From assembly GCF_024055605.1 (NCBI RefSeq), contig NZ_JAMXLX010000004.1:186001-250000 (forward strand): DNA of 64,000 bases, in the 5' to 3' direction. Positions 36,235-44,313 of the stretch are shown here, one piece after another. The translations under genes were made by a program, and so were the position numbers. Source of the DNA: Ciceribacter sichuanensis. Its GTDB lineage: Bacteria > Pseudomonadota > Alphaproteobacteria > Rhizobiales > Rhizobiaceae. Every line of letters begins with the position of its first letter. Within the stretch, counting starts at the first letter, position 1. The notes under the pieces are model-generated. The model saw only the letters and a list, made by a program, of their open reading frames with translations, was not told where the DNA came from and searched no databases.

Positions 36235-37062
36235 TCAGGATGTTCGCGTTTTCAGATAGGTGCTGGGTGAGCGGCCGAGCATGCGCCGGAACATGGTGGA
36301 GAAGGCCGCGATGTTTTCGTAGCCGGCGTCGAGCGCGACATTGGTGATTGCCTCTCCATCCGCCAGCCGCGGCAGGGATGCGAAAAGGCATGCCTGCTGC
36401 CGCCACGTCACGAAGCTGATGCCGGTTTGCGCCCGAAACAGCCGCGTGAAGGAGCGGCGGCCGATCCCCATGTCCCGCGCCCAGTCATCGATGCTGACGG
36501 TTGCCGAGGGAATTTTCAGGAATTGCCGGCAAAGCCGCGCCAGCCTCTGGTCATTGGGAAAAGGCAGGCCGAGCGGCCGTTCCGGCAATTGGCGGAACTC
36601 GTCGAGCAGCAGGTCGGTGACCATCGTCAGTCGGTTTTCCCTGACCGGCCTGTCCTCCTCCTCGACCAGTTCCTCGATCAGGTTTTGCGCAAGCGGGGTG
36701 ACTTCGACCACCCGCGGCCGTCTGGCCTCGTCGCTGGCGACATTCACATAGATGGAGCGCATCTCCACGGCGCTGATCATCTCGGCGGAATGTTCCACGC
36801 CGGCGGGAATGATCAGGGCATGGCCGGGCGGGATCATCCACCGCCTGTCATCCGTGCTGACGAGCACGATGCCGCGCCGCGCGAACCAGAGCTGCGCGCG
36901 CCTGTGCGAATGAAGGGAAACCTTGAAACCGGCGGGATAAACGCGGCCAAGCGCCAGAACCGGCTCGTTTGCCTGATCGATCCAGATCAGACTCTGGTTG
37001 TGATAGTCCTGGTCGACGCTTTGTGCCGCCCCGGTGAGGTCAATAACGCGCATTTGGCCCAC
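36235..37062 (-). CDS. AraC family regulator with cupin domain (NimR-like)
   Basis: This is a 275-aa regulator. Residues about 35-110 are a cupin-like AraC_binding domain (VSLHSHRRAQLWFARRGIVLV, MIPPGHALIIPAGVEHSAEM). The last 95 residues are the double HTH (SIDDWARDMGIGRRSFTRLFRAQTGISF, ITNVALDAGYENIAAFSTMFRRMLGRSPSTYL). It is divergent from an Fsr-like efflux gene at 37184 and probably controls it, as NimR controls NimT in E. coli. Confidence 0.92.
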   Translation of the reverse strand: MGQMRVIDLTGAAQSVDQDYHNQSLIWIDQANEPVLALGRVYPAGFKVSLHSHRRAQLWFARRGIVLVSTDDRRWMIPPGHALIIPAGVEHSAEMISAVEMRSIYVNVASDEARRPRVVEVTPLAQNLIEELVEEEDRPVRENRLTMVTDLLLDEFRQLPERPLGLPFPNDQRLARLCRQFLKIPSATVSIDDWARDMGIGRRSFTRLFRAQTGISFVTWRQQACLFASLPRLADGEAITNVALDAGYENIAAFSTMFRRMLGRSPSTYLKTRTS

Positions 37063-37183
37063 TCACGAAAGAATTCGACCAGAACACAAAAGCGGGCCAG
37101 TGACAAGCCGGATATGACGACGATCAATCCGCGCAGGAGGATGAGCGGATCGGGTTTATCATTACAGACAAGGGACAAGAGGG

Positions 37184-38386
37184 ATGGCCAGTATAGCCGC
37201 CACCGGAAGCCAGGTCGAAAGGACCGCCTTCTCCATCATTTTCGCCGCAAGCTTCTGCCATATGCTCAATGACATCATGCAGTCGCTTCTGACGTCGCTC
37301 TACCCGCTTCTGAAGGATAATTACGCCCTCGACTTCGTGCAGATCGGCCTTCTGACCTTTGCCTTTCAGGTCACGGCATCGCTGCTGCAGCCGGCCGTCG
37401 GCATTGTCACGGATCGCTGGCCCATGCCCTTCTCCCTGCCGGCGGCGATGCTGTCCACCTGCGCCGGCCTGATCACCCTTGCCTATGCCAGCCATTTTTC
37501 CGTGCTGGTGCTCGGGGCCTGCCTGATCGGCATCGGTTCGGCGATCTTCCATCCGGAAGCATCGCGCGTGGCACGGCTTGCATCCGGTGGACGCCATGGT
37601 CTGGCGCAGTCCTTCTTTCAGGTCGGCGGCAATACCGGCACGGCCATCGGCCCGCTGCTTGCGGCCTTCATCGTCATTCCGCGTGGACAGGGCGTCCTGA
37701 GCTGGTTCTCGCTCATCGCGCTTCTCGGTTTCTGCGTACTTTCGGGCGTCAGCGTCTGGTACATGCGCCATCGCCGCAGCAATGCCGGCCGGCCGTCTCC
37801 GAACCGTACACTGCCGCTGCCGCGCAATCAGGTAGCCTGGACGCTTGCCATCCTGATCGTGCTGACGGCGACCAAGAATGCCTATCTGGCAAGTCTTTCG
37901 AGCTATTTCACCTTCTTCGCCATCCACAAGTTCGGGGTGGGCGTGCAGGATGCCCAGATCATGCTGTTCCTCTTCCTCGGCGCATCGGCGGCCGGCGTCT
38001 TCTTCGGCGGGCCGATCGGCGACCGCTTCGGCTCGCGGGCGGTGATCTGGTTCTCGATCCTCGGGGTCATCCCCTTCGCTCTGATGCTTCCCTATGCCGA
38101 CCTGTTCTGGACCTCGGTGCTGGTGGTGGTGATCGGCTTCATCTTCTCCTCCGCGTTCTCGGCCATCGTCGTCTTCGCGCAGGAACTGGTGCCGGGCCGC
38201 GTCGGGCTGATCGCCGGCCTGTTCTTCGGCTTTGCCTTCGGCTTCGGCGGCATCGGCGCAGCCGTCCTCGGCGTCTTTGCCGACAGGCAGGGCATCGAAT
38301 TCGTCTACAGCATCTGCTCCTACATGCCGCTTCTCGGCCTGCTGACCATTCTCCTGCCGCGCCTGCCAAGCCAGCGGCGCGCGTAA
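37184..38386 (+). CDS. MFS efflux transporter, fosmidomycin-resistance (Fsr) family
   Basis: This is a 400-aa membrane protein with 12 hydrophobic helices. The N-terminal FCHMLNDIMQSLLTSLYPLLKDNYALDFVQIGLLTFAFQVTASLLQPAVG is characteristic of Fsr-type transporters. ASRVARLASGGRHGLAQSFFQVGGNTGTAIGPLLAAF is also typical. It would export a drug or metabolite. The AraC gene on the opposite strand is its likely regulator. A hairpin follows downstream. Confidence 0.9.
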   Translation: MASIAATGSQVERTAFSIIFAASFCHMLNDIMQSLLTSLYPLLKDNYALDFVQIGLLTFAFQVTASLLQPAVGIVTDRWPMPFSLPAAMLSTCAGLITLAYASHFSVLVLGACLIGIGSAIFHPEASRVARLASGGRHGLAQSFFQVGGNTGTAIGPLLAAFIVIPRGQGVLSWFSLIALLGFCVLSGVSVWYMRHRRSNAGRPSPNRTLPLPRNQVAWTLAILIVLTATKNAYLASLSSYFTFFAIHKFGVGVQDAQIMLFLFLGASAAGVFFGGPIGDRFGSRAVIWFSILGVIPFALMLPYADLFWTSVLVVVIGFIFSSAFSAIVVFAQELVPGRVGLIAGLFFGFAFGFGGIGAAVLGVFADRQGIEFVYSICSYMPLLGLLTILLPRLPSQRRA

Positions 38387-38428
38387 ACAGCCGGAGGCAT
38401 TCCGGGCCGTTGTATCGGAACGGCCAGA

Positions 38429-38470
38429 GGAAACGACGGGAGGCCGGCTATCTGCCGGGCTCCCGTTTCC
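38429..38470 (+). terminator. Long imperfect hairpin after Fsr gene
   Basis: GGAAACGACGGGAG pairs with CTCCCG-TTTCC with an inner CCGGC/GCCGG helix. Only a short T-rich stretch follows. It probably ends the Fsr transcript. Confidence 0.55.
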
Positions 38471-38567
38471 GTTTGTGGGGCACCATCACTGTGAAGACCC
38501 GGTATCGCTGGCGGATGGCTCGTGCTAGAGCGGCGCTTCTTTTGATCGAAACGACCGGCGAGGCTCC

Positions 38568-39071
38568 ATGACCATTGCACTCTATGCTGACTATGTCGCG
38601 GATCTGAGAAGCCTGTTCACCGAGCTCGACCGCTCGCCGGAACAGTTCCAGACATTCGACGTGCGGCTGGAACTGGCGGCCGCAGGCGGTCTCATCGTTT
38701 ATGAAACAAAGCGCCGGAAGGGTCTGACAGACAGCCTTTATTACGGCCGCTCCGCCAGCACCGGCGCCAACCAGCAGATCTCGCAGGCCACGGCCTTCGC
38801 CGCGATCGATCGTTTCTTGGCACTCGGCCAGTTCATCGCTCTTGCGGGGGATGCCTCGCAGAACCACGCGATGGATGCCGGGTACCCGCATTGCGCCGTC
38901 AACTTCTCCTATCGGAAGAAGGGACACCCCAAGGCGCTTTCCATGCTGATGGTCTTCATCGGTTTCAACGATGATGAGGATGCGCGCGCCTTTGCCGAAA
39001 AGGCCGCTGACGCTTCGGTCTTCGTGACTGCGCGGCCCTGTAAGGGAGACCGCGCCCACGAGTGGAAGTGA
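38568..39071 (+). CDS. Hypothetical protein, unknown
   Basis: This is a 167-aa protein without signal peptide or membrane helix, beginning MTIALYADYVADLRSLFTELDRSPEQFQTFDVRLELAAAGG. It has several Tyr and Lys-Arg pairs (YETKRRKGLTDSLYYGRS) and a conserved-looking C-terminal Cys (ARPCKGDRAHEWK). I do not recognise the family. It stands alone between the Fsr gene and the flavin-oxidoreductase gene on the other strand. Codon use looks like its neighbours. Confidence 0.65.
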   Translation: MTIALYADYVADLRSLFTELDRSPEQFQTFDVRLELAAAGGLIVYETKRRKGLTDSLYYGRSASTGANQQISQATAFAAIDRFLALGQFIALAGDASQNHAMDAGYPHCAVNFSYRKKGHPKALSMLMVFIGFNDDEDARAFAEKAADASVFVTARPCKGDRAHEWK

Positions 39072-39083
39072 GACCTTGGCGCC

Positions 39084-39824
39084 CTATCGATTGCCGGCCT
39101 CTTCATAGAGCCGCTGGGCCTCGATCAATGCGTCGTCCAGCCTCTTTCCGGCACCGAAAAGCGAGAGCGTTTCCGGCTTCGACACGCCGGCCGGAAGATG
39201 TGGCGAAGCTTCCGTCTCGCCGATCACCGTGCGGACGGGAATGACGCCGGCCCAGACAGGCAGACCGTAATCTTCCTCGTCATCGCCGACGCCCTTGGCG
39301 CGGACCTTGGCCGAAGCATCCTCGATCCGCATGCCTATGACGGCCGTCGCCTTGATCTCCTGCCCGGTGGTTGGTCGAAGCAGTGCGCTGCGGTCGGGAT
39401 AAAAGCGGTCAATGACGGCGCGCAGCGCCTTTTCCTTCTCCGTGGGATCCTCGACCAGCCGGGCGGTGCCGAAGCACATGGCCGAACGATAATTTGCCGA
39501 ATGATTGAAGCCGGAGCGGGCGAGCACCAGCCCGTCCAGATGCGAAACCGTCAGGCAGGCCCGCGTTCCGGTCTTGAGATGGCGCAGCATGCGGCTCGCG
39601 GACGAACCGTGCCAGTAGAGCATATCGCCTTCGCGCCAGTGGATCGTCGGCGTGCAGAAGGGCTGGCCGTCGATAACGTAGGCCACATGACAGAGCATGC
39701 CGGCATCGAGGATCGCATGCACGGCGGCGTGATCATAGCTGCCGCGCTCGTGCAGGCGCTTGATGCGGTTGCGGTCGGTTATGGGGTAGGAGCCGGTTTC
39801 GGCTTCGATGGTGCTGGTGGACAT
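39084..39824 (-). CDS. Pyridoxamine-5'-phosphate oxidase-like FMN-binding protein
   Basis: This is a 246-aa split-barrel flavoprotein. The region HAAVHAILDAGMLCHVAYVIDGQPFCTPTIHWREGDMLYWHGS is characteristic of the PNPOx-like FMN-binding family (Pfam Putative_PNPOx, including NimA-type proteins). GFNHSANYRSAMCFGTARLVEDPTEKEKALRAVIDRFYP completes the fold. It is divergent from a MocR/PdxR-type regulator at 39893, so a role in B6 or nitro-compound metabolism is plausible. Catalytic function is not proven by sequence. Confidence 0.85.
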   Translation of the reverse strand: MSTSTIEAETGSYPITDRNRIKRLHERGSYDHAAVHAILDAGMLCHVAYVIDGQPFCTPTIHWREGDMLYWHGSSASRMLRHLKTGTRACLTVSHLDGLVLARSGFNHSANYRSAMCFGTARLVEDPTEKEKALRAVIDRFYPDRSALLRPTTGQEIKATAVIGMRIEDASAKVRAKGVGDDEEDYGLPVWAGVIPVRTVIGETEASPHLPAGVSKPETLSLFGAGKRLDDALIEAQRLYEEAGNR

Positions 39825-39892
39825 GAACTTGCCTTCCTCAATGCTGTCGGTCTATCTATGCAGGAACATTGGTTCGAAATAGCTCCAATTCC

Positions 39893-41299
39893 ATGTCAAA
39901 AATGAAGACCAATCCGGCCGACTGGTCGGCCCTGATCCCGGTCCTGCCGGATGACGGGCCGCATACGGCCGCGCTCTACCGAACCGTCCGCCGACTGATC
40001 GAGACGGGCAGCATCACGCCGGGAACCAAGCTTCCCCCGACGCGGGATCTTGCGGCCCGCCTGAAGGTCTCTCGTGGGTCGGTGGTCGCCGCCTTCGAAA
40101 TGCTGATTGCCGATGGCTTTGCCGAGGCGCGGACGGGTGCCGGAACCTTCGTGGCGGGGCAGGTCCCAGTCCTTCGCGCACCCGATATGGTCGTGGAGGC
40201 GGCGGGCGACATCGCGCCGCCCCTGCCGGGCACGCTGGGGATCGCCACTGCCGATGCCCGTACGCTGAAGACGTTCCGGGCACTGTTATCCTGGCATCTG
40301 GCGCGGCCGGGCTTCGAACATTTCCATTATGGCGATCCGCGCGGTTCGGCGGATCTGCGCGAAGCCGTCGCCAGCTATCTGCGGACGGCACGCGGCGTGC
40401 GCTGTGATGGCGCCTCCGTCGTTATCACCCATGGCACCCAGCAGGCGCTCGATCTCTTCATCCGCAGCGCCTTGCAGCCGGGAGATGGCGTGTGGATCGA
40501 GGATCCCTGCTATCCCATGGCGCGGACCGCTTTTGCTGAAGCCGGAATGCGGCTTTCGGGTATTCCCGTGGATGGCGAGGGTCTGGATCCGGTGGCGGGA
40601 GAAAGCCTGATGCCCTCGGCGCGTGCCGTCTATGTCACGCCATCGCACCAGTTTCCTCTGGGCGTCACCATGACCATGCCGCGCAGGCTGGCGCTGATCG
40701 ACTGGGCGCGGCGCAACGACGCCTGGATCGTCGAGGATGATTACGACAGCGAGTTTCGCTATGCCGGACCGCCGCTCACCTCGCTGCAGGGCATGGATGA
40801 CACGGGCCACGTCATCTATGTCGGCACCTTTTCCAAGGCGCTCTTTCCCGGTCTCCGCATGGGCTACATGGTCGTGCCGCCACCCCTGCGGGAAAAGGCC
40901 GTGGCGCTGAAGAGCCGCACGGACCGATATCCGCCGACGCTGGCGGAGGCGGCCCTTACCGATCTCCTGCGCGAAGGGCATTTCGCCGCCCATCTGCGCC
41001 GCGCCCGTCGCCGCACCGAGGCCGCGAGGAACGAACTGGTCGCGGGGCTGTTGTCCAATCCACGAGCGGGTATCGAGGTCGAGACGCCCGATCAGGGACT
41101 TCATCTCATCGCCCGGTTGCCGGCAGGTGTCGAGGATACGGCGCTGGTGGAAAAGGCGAGGGCGGCGGGACTGGGCGTGCGGGCCTTGTCCTCCATGAGC
41201 GTTTCGGGAAAGCCCCGGCAGGGGCTCGTCATCGGCTTCTCCGGTTTCAGCGGCGAGGACCTCAGGGCGGCGGCAAGCCGCTTCGTCGCGAGCTTGTGA
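39893..41299 (+). CDS. MocR/PdxR family regulator (GntR HTH + aminotransferase fold)
   Basis: This is a 468-aa regulator. Residues about 25-90 are a GntR winged helix (LYRTVRRLIETGSITPGTKLPPTRDLAARLKVSRGSVVAAFEMLIADG). Residues about 115-465 are a fold-type-I aminotransferase domain with the PLP-binding Lys in YVGTFSKALFPGLRMGYMVVP and the Asp in WIVEDDYDSEFRY. ATG 39893 or 39902 are both possible starts. It lies 68 bp from the divergent FMN-binding protein gene and probably controls it using PLP or a PLP adduct. Confidence 0.93.
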   Translation: MSKMKTNPADWSALIPVLPDDGPHTAALYRTVRRLIETGSITPGTKLPPTRDLAARLKVSRGSVVAAFEMLIADGFAEARTGAGTFVAGQVPVLRAPDMVVEAAGDIAPPLPGTLGIATADARTLKTFRALLSWHLARPGFEHFHYGDPRGSADLREAVASYLRTARGVRCDGASVVITHGTQQALDLFIRSALQPGDGVWIEDPCYPMARTAFAEAGMRLSGIPVDGEGLDPVAGESLMPSARAVYVTPSHQFPLGVTMTMPRRLALIDWARRNDAWIVEDDYDSEFRYAGPPLTSLQGMDDTGHVIYVGTFSKALFPGLRMGYMVVPPPLREKAVALKSRTDRYPPTLAEAALTDLLREGHFAAHLRRARRRTEAARNELVAGLLSNPRAGIEVETPDQGLHLIARLPAGVEDTALVEKARAAGLGVRALSSMSVSGKPRQGLVIGFSGFSGEDLRAAASRFVASL

Positions 41300-41410
41300 G
41301 AGGCAGTCGCGATGGCGCGCCTTGCGGACGAAGGCTCCGCACTGCTACTAGGATCGGAGGCGAACAGCAGGAAGCCATGGCAGGGAGGCCGGGCTGGAGT
41401 AGGAGACGGC

Positions 41411-41677
41411 GTGAAATTTCTCGACCCAAAGCATCCGTTTTTCAAGCCGCTCTGGCGCCGTATCCTGACGGTGGTCGCCCCCGCCGCCTGGGGTTTGGTC
41501 GAGCTTTCGAACGGTGCCTCCGGCTGGGCCATCCTGTTTTTCGGCGCATCCGCCTATGCCGCTTACGAATTGCTTTTCATGTTCGAGCGCAGCAATCGGG
41601 AAGCGGCATCCGCTGCCGACAAGGATAGATCGCCAGCCGACGACAATGGCGCGGATGGCGGCGACGGCGGCGATTGA
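41411..41677 (+). CDS. Small conserved inner-membrane protein
   Basis: This is an 88-aa protein. The GTG start at 41411 has AGGAG five bases upstream and gives MKFLDPKHPFFKPLWRRIL. Two hydrophobic helices follow (about 18-38 and 40-60: VVAPAAWGLVELSNG and WAILFFGASAYAAYELLFMF). The tail is acidic (DDNGADGGDGGD). Function is unknown. The MKFLDPxHPF start recurs in small rhizobial membrane proteins. Confidence 0.7.
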   Translation: MKFLDPKHPFFKPLWRRILTVVAPAAWGLVELSNGASGWAILFFGASAYAAYELLFMFERSNREAASAADKDRSPADDNGADGGDGGD

Positions 41678-41780
41678 CCGGTTGAGGAGATGATCTCTCC
41701 TATCCGAAGATGACCTTGCCAAGGCTCTCCTCCGCCAATAGGTTGCCCACCTGAAACGATTTAAATGCGGAGGAAGAGCT

Positions 41781-42770
41781 ATGCTGCGCTTTGGAATTCT
41801 GTCGACGGCTAAGATCGGGCGCGATCTGGTGGTTCCGGCGATACAGGATGCGGAAACCTGCGTCGTTACCGCCGTGGCGAGCCGCGATCTGGCCAAGGCC
41901 CGTGCCATGGCAGACCGCTTTTCCGTGCCGCATGCCTTTGGTTCCTATGAGGAAATGCTGGCGTCCGATTTGATCGACGCCGTCTACATTCCCGTGCCGA
42001 CGGCGCAGCATGTCGAATGGGCGATCAAGGCGGCCGATGCCGGCAAGCATGTGCTCTGTGAAAAGCCGCTGGCGCTCAAGGCCGCGGAGATCGACGACGT
42101 CATTGCCGCCCGCGACCGCAATGGCGTTCTCGTCACCGAAGCGTTCATGGTGACTTACGCTCCCGTGTGGCGCAAGGTGCGCTCGCTGCTGGCAGAAGGT
42201 GCAATCGGGCAGTTGCGGCATGTGCAGGGCGCCTTCACCTATTTCAACCGCGACCCTGCCAACATGCGCAACAAGCCCGAACTCGGCGGTGGCGGCCTGC
42301 CGGATATCGGCGTCTACCCGGCGATCTCGACCCGGTTTGCGACGGGTACGGAGCCGCAGCGCGTGCAGGCCGTGGTCGAGCGCGATCCGGAATTCGGCAC
42401 CGACATCTATGCCAGCATCAAGGCCGATTTCGGCGGTTTCGAGCTGAGCTTCTATGTCTCCACCCAGATGGCCAATCGCCAGACCATGGTGTTTCACGGC
42501 ACGGAAGGCTTCATCGAGGTCCGTTCGCCCTTCAACGCCGACCGCTGGGGCGCGGAAGAGGTGGAACTGACCAACCGGGCGCACACCGAGTCGCAGATTT
42601 TCCGTTTCCAGGACAGCCGCCAGTATCGCCGCGAGGCCGAGGCCTTTGCGCATGCCGTGGAAACCGGTGATTACAGCGATGTCGTGAGCCTCGAGAACTC
42701 CCGCGCCAACCAGCTCTTCATCGACGCGATCTACCGCGCCGGCGAAAGGGACGGGTGGGAAGCAGTGTAA
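41781..42770 (+). CDS. Gfo/Idh/MocA family oxidoreductase
   Basis: This is a 329-aa NAD(P)-dependent dehydrogenase. The Rossmann start is [36 protein letters not shown] follows, and the consensus Lys is in [17 protein letters not shown]. The C-terminal alpha/beta domain has [14 protein letters not shown], with the usual D-I-G-x-Y pattern. The closest known activities are sugar or inositol dehydrogenases and D-xylose dehydrogenase. No transporter or sugar-pathway gene is adjacent, so the substrate is open. Confidence 0.93.
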   Translation: MLRFGILSTAKIGRDLVVPAIQDAETCVVTAVASRDLAKARAMADRFSVPHAFGSYEEMLASDLIDAVYIPVPTAQHVEWAIKAADAGKHVLCEKPLALKAAEIDDVIAARDRNGVLVTEAFMVTYAPVWRKVRSLLAEGAIGQLRHVQGAFTYFNRDPANMRNKPELGGGGLPDIGVYPAISTRFATGTEPQRVQAVVERDPEFGTDIYASIKADFGGFELSFYVSTQMANRQTMVFHGTEGFIEVRSPFNADRWGAEEVELTNRAHTESQIFRFQDSRQYRREAEAFAHAVETGDYSDVVSLENSRANQLFIDAIYRAGERDGWEAV

Positions 42771-42777
42771 ACCGCCC

Positions 42778-43152
42778 TCAGCGCCGGAAGACGAAGCGGG
42801 AATAGCCAAAGAAGCTGAAGGCCATGGCGGCGATCGAGGCGAGCACGAGTGCCGCAAACGGCGTGAGCATCGGCGCCGAGATCAGCAGCGCCGAATAGAG
42901 CAGGTAGTTCACCACGGCAGACGTGATGCCCACAGAACCGTAGCGGAAACCTTCGACGGCAATCGAATGGCGTGAAGCCCCGAAGGTGAAGCTGCGGTTG
43001 AGAAACCATGTGCAGACGAGGGCGACGGCGATCGCGACGAGGCGCGCGAGAAAAGGGCCGAGTGGCGTCGTCTTGAGCAGCAGCATCAGCACCGCCGCGT
43101 CGATCAGGAAACCCGCCGTGCCGACGATGCCGAAGCGCAGAAGCTTCTTCAT
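42778..43152 (-). CDS. GtrA family membrane protein
   Basis: This is a 124-aa protein with four predicted helices, starting MKKLLRFGIVGTAGFLIDAAVLMLLL. RFGIVG-x-x-GFxxD and TWFLNRSFTF are the GtrA signatures. GtrA proteins help move undecaprenyl-phosphate-linked sugars across the inner membrane. It overlaps the GT2 gene by 4 bp and is translated after it. Confidence 0.93.
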   Translation of the reverse strand: MKKLLRFGIVGTAGFLIDAAVLMLLLKTTPLGPFLARLVAIAVALVCTWFLNRSFTFGASRHSIAVEGFRYGSVGITSAVVNYLLYSALLISAPMLTPFAALVLASIAAMAFSFFGYSRFVFRR

Positions 43153-44162
43153 GCGGCATCCGCCTTGCTGCTGTGGGCGGCGTTGATTCCCTGCTTGTCC
43201 GTGGCAGCCTTTTCGGAAAGCGCGGGGCGCAGGGCCGGCAGGTTCATGTAGTGGATCCTCAGGTGTTCCGCGCGCGAGCGGGCGAGCGAATCCAGGATCA
43301 GCGCAGCCGTCAGCGACAGGAACGACATCATCAACAGGACTGTGGCGAGAATCCAGCTCGGGACGCGGCTGACATAACCCGTGGCGAAGAATTCGAAGAG
43401 AACTGGCACCATGAACCCGACGCTCAGCGCCAGAAGAGCGGCGCTGATATTGCCGAAAAAGGCGAAGGGACGGATTTCCTTCATCAGCATGGCGAACATC
43501 CAGAGGATTTTCGCGCCATCGCGGAAGGTCGAAAGCTTGGAGTGCGAACCTTCCGGACGCCGGCCGTAATCGAGTTCTAGCTCGCAGACCGGCAGTTTCA
43601 GCCGGGTCGCATGCACCGACATTTCCGTCTCGATCTCGAAGCCGCCGGAAACGGCGGGGAAGCTCTTCACGAAACGGCGCGAAAAGGCCCGGTAGCCGGA
43701 CAGGATGTCGGTGAAATCATTGCCGAACAGGAAGCGGTAGAGCCAGTTGAACATGCGGTTGCCGAAGGCGTGGCCCTGACGGCCGGCATCGGCATGCACC
43801 CCGCGCCGCGTGCCGACAACCATGTCGGCGCGTTCGGTGATCAGGGTGCGGATGAGTTCCTCGGCGTCCTCGGGCGCGTAGGTGCCGTCGCCGTCGGCCA
43901 TGATATAAATGTCGGCGTCGATGTCGCAGAACATGCGGCGCACGACATGGCCCTTGCCCTGGCGGCGCTCTCGCACCACGGTCGCGCCTGCCAGCATGGC
44001 GGTCAGCGCGGTGCTGTCGGTCGAATTGTTATCGTAGACATAGACGCGGGCATCCGGCAGCGCTTCGCGGAAGCTGCGCACGACATTGCCGATGGTCGCT
44101 GCCTCGTTGTAGCAGGGCAGGAGAACGGCCACCTCGATATTGTCAGGCCATGTTCCGCGCAT
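43149..44162 (-). CDS. Family 2 glycosyltransferase, GtrB/DPMS-like
   Basis: This is a 337-aa enzyme. Residues about 8-240 are a GT-A domain (VAVLLPCYNEAATIGNVVRSF, then the D-x-D in IMADGDGTYAPEDA). The C-terminal part has two membrane helices (FFGNISAALLALSVGFMVPVLFEF and SWILATVLLMMSFLSLTAALIL). It would load a sugar onto undecaprenyl phosphate. It forms a unit with gtrA, and a GT-C-like gene is divergent at 44314. Confidence 0.92.
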   Translation of the reverse strand: MRGTWPDNIEVAVLLPCYNEAATIGNVVRSFREALPDARVYVYDNNSTDSTALTAMLAGATVVRERRQGKGHVVRRMFCDIDADIYIMADGDGTYAPEDAEELIRTLITERADMVVGTRRGVHADAGRQGHAFGNRMFNWLYRFLFGNDFTDILSGYRAFSRRFVKSFPAVSGGFEIETEMSVHATRLKLPVCELELDYGRRPEGSHSKLSTFRDGAKILWMFAMLMKEIRPFAFFGNISAALLALSVGFMVPVLFEFFATGYVSRVPSWILATVLLMMSFLSLTAALILDSLARSRAEHLRIHYMNLPALRPALSEKAATDKQGINAAHSSKADAA

Positions 44163-44313
44163 GTGGAATTCTCGCTTGAAAAGGGTTCTGCCGTCACGCG
44201 AACGGCGGCGCTTTACTATTTCTTGAGAACGTTAAAGCTAGGTTTCCCGCATCGACACTATCTGTGATCTTGCCGGCCATTTCTCCTGAGCGAGGCCGGT
44301 TCGCGGGGAATGA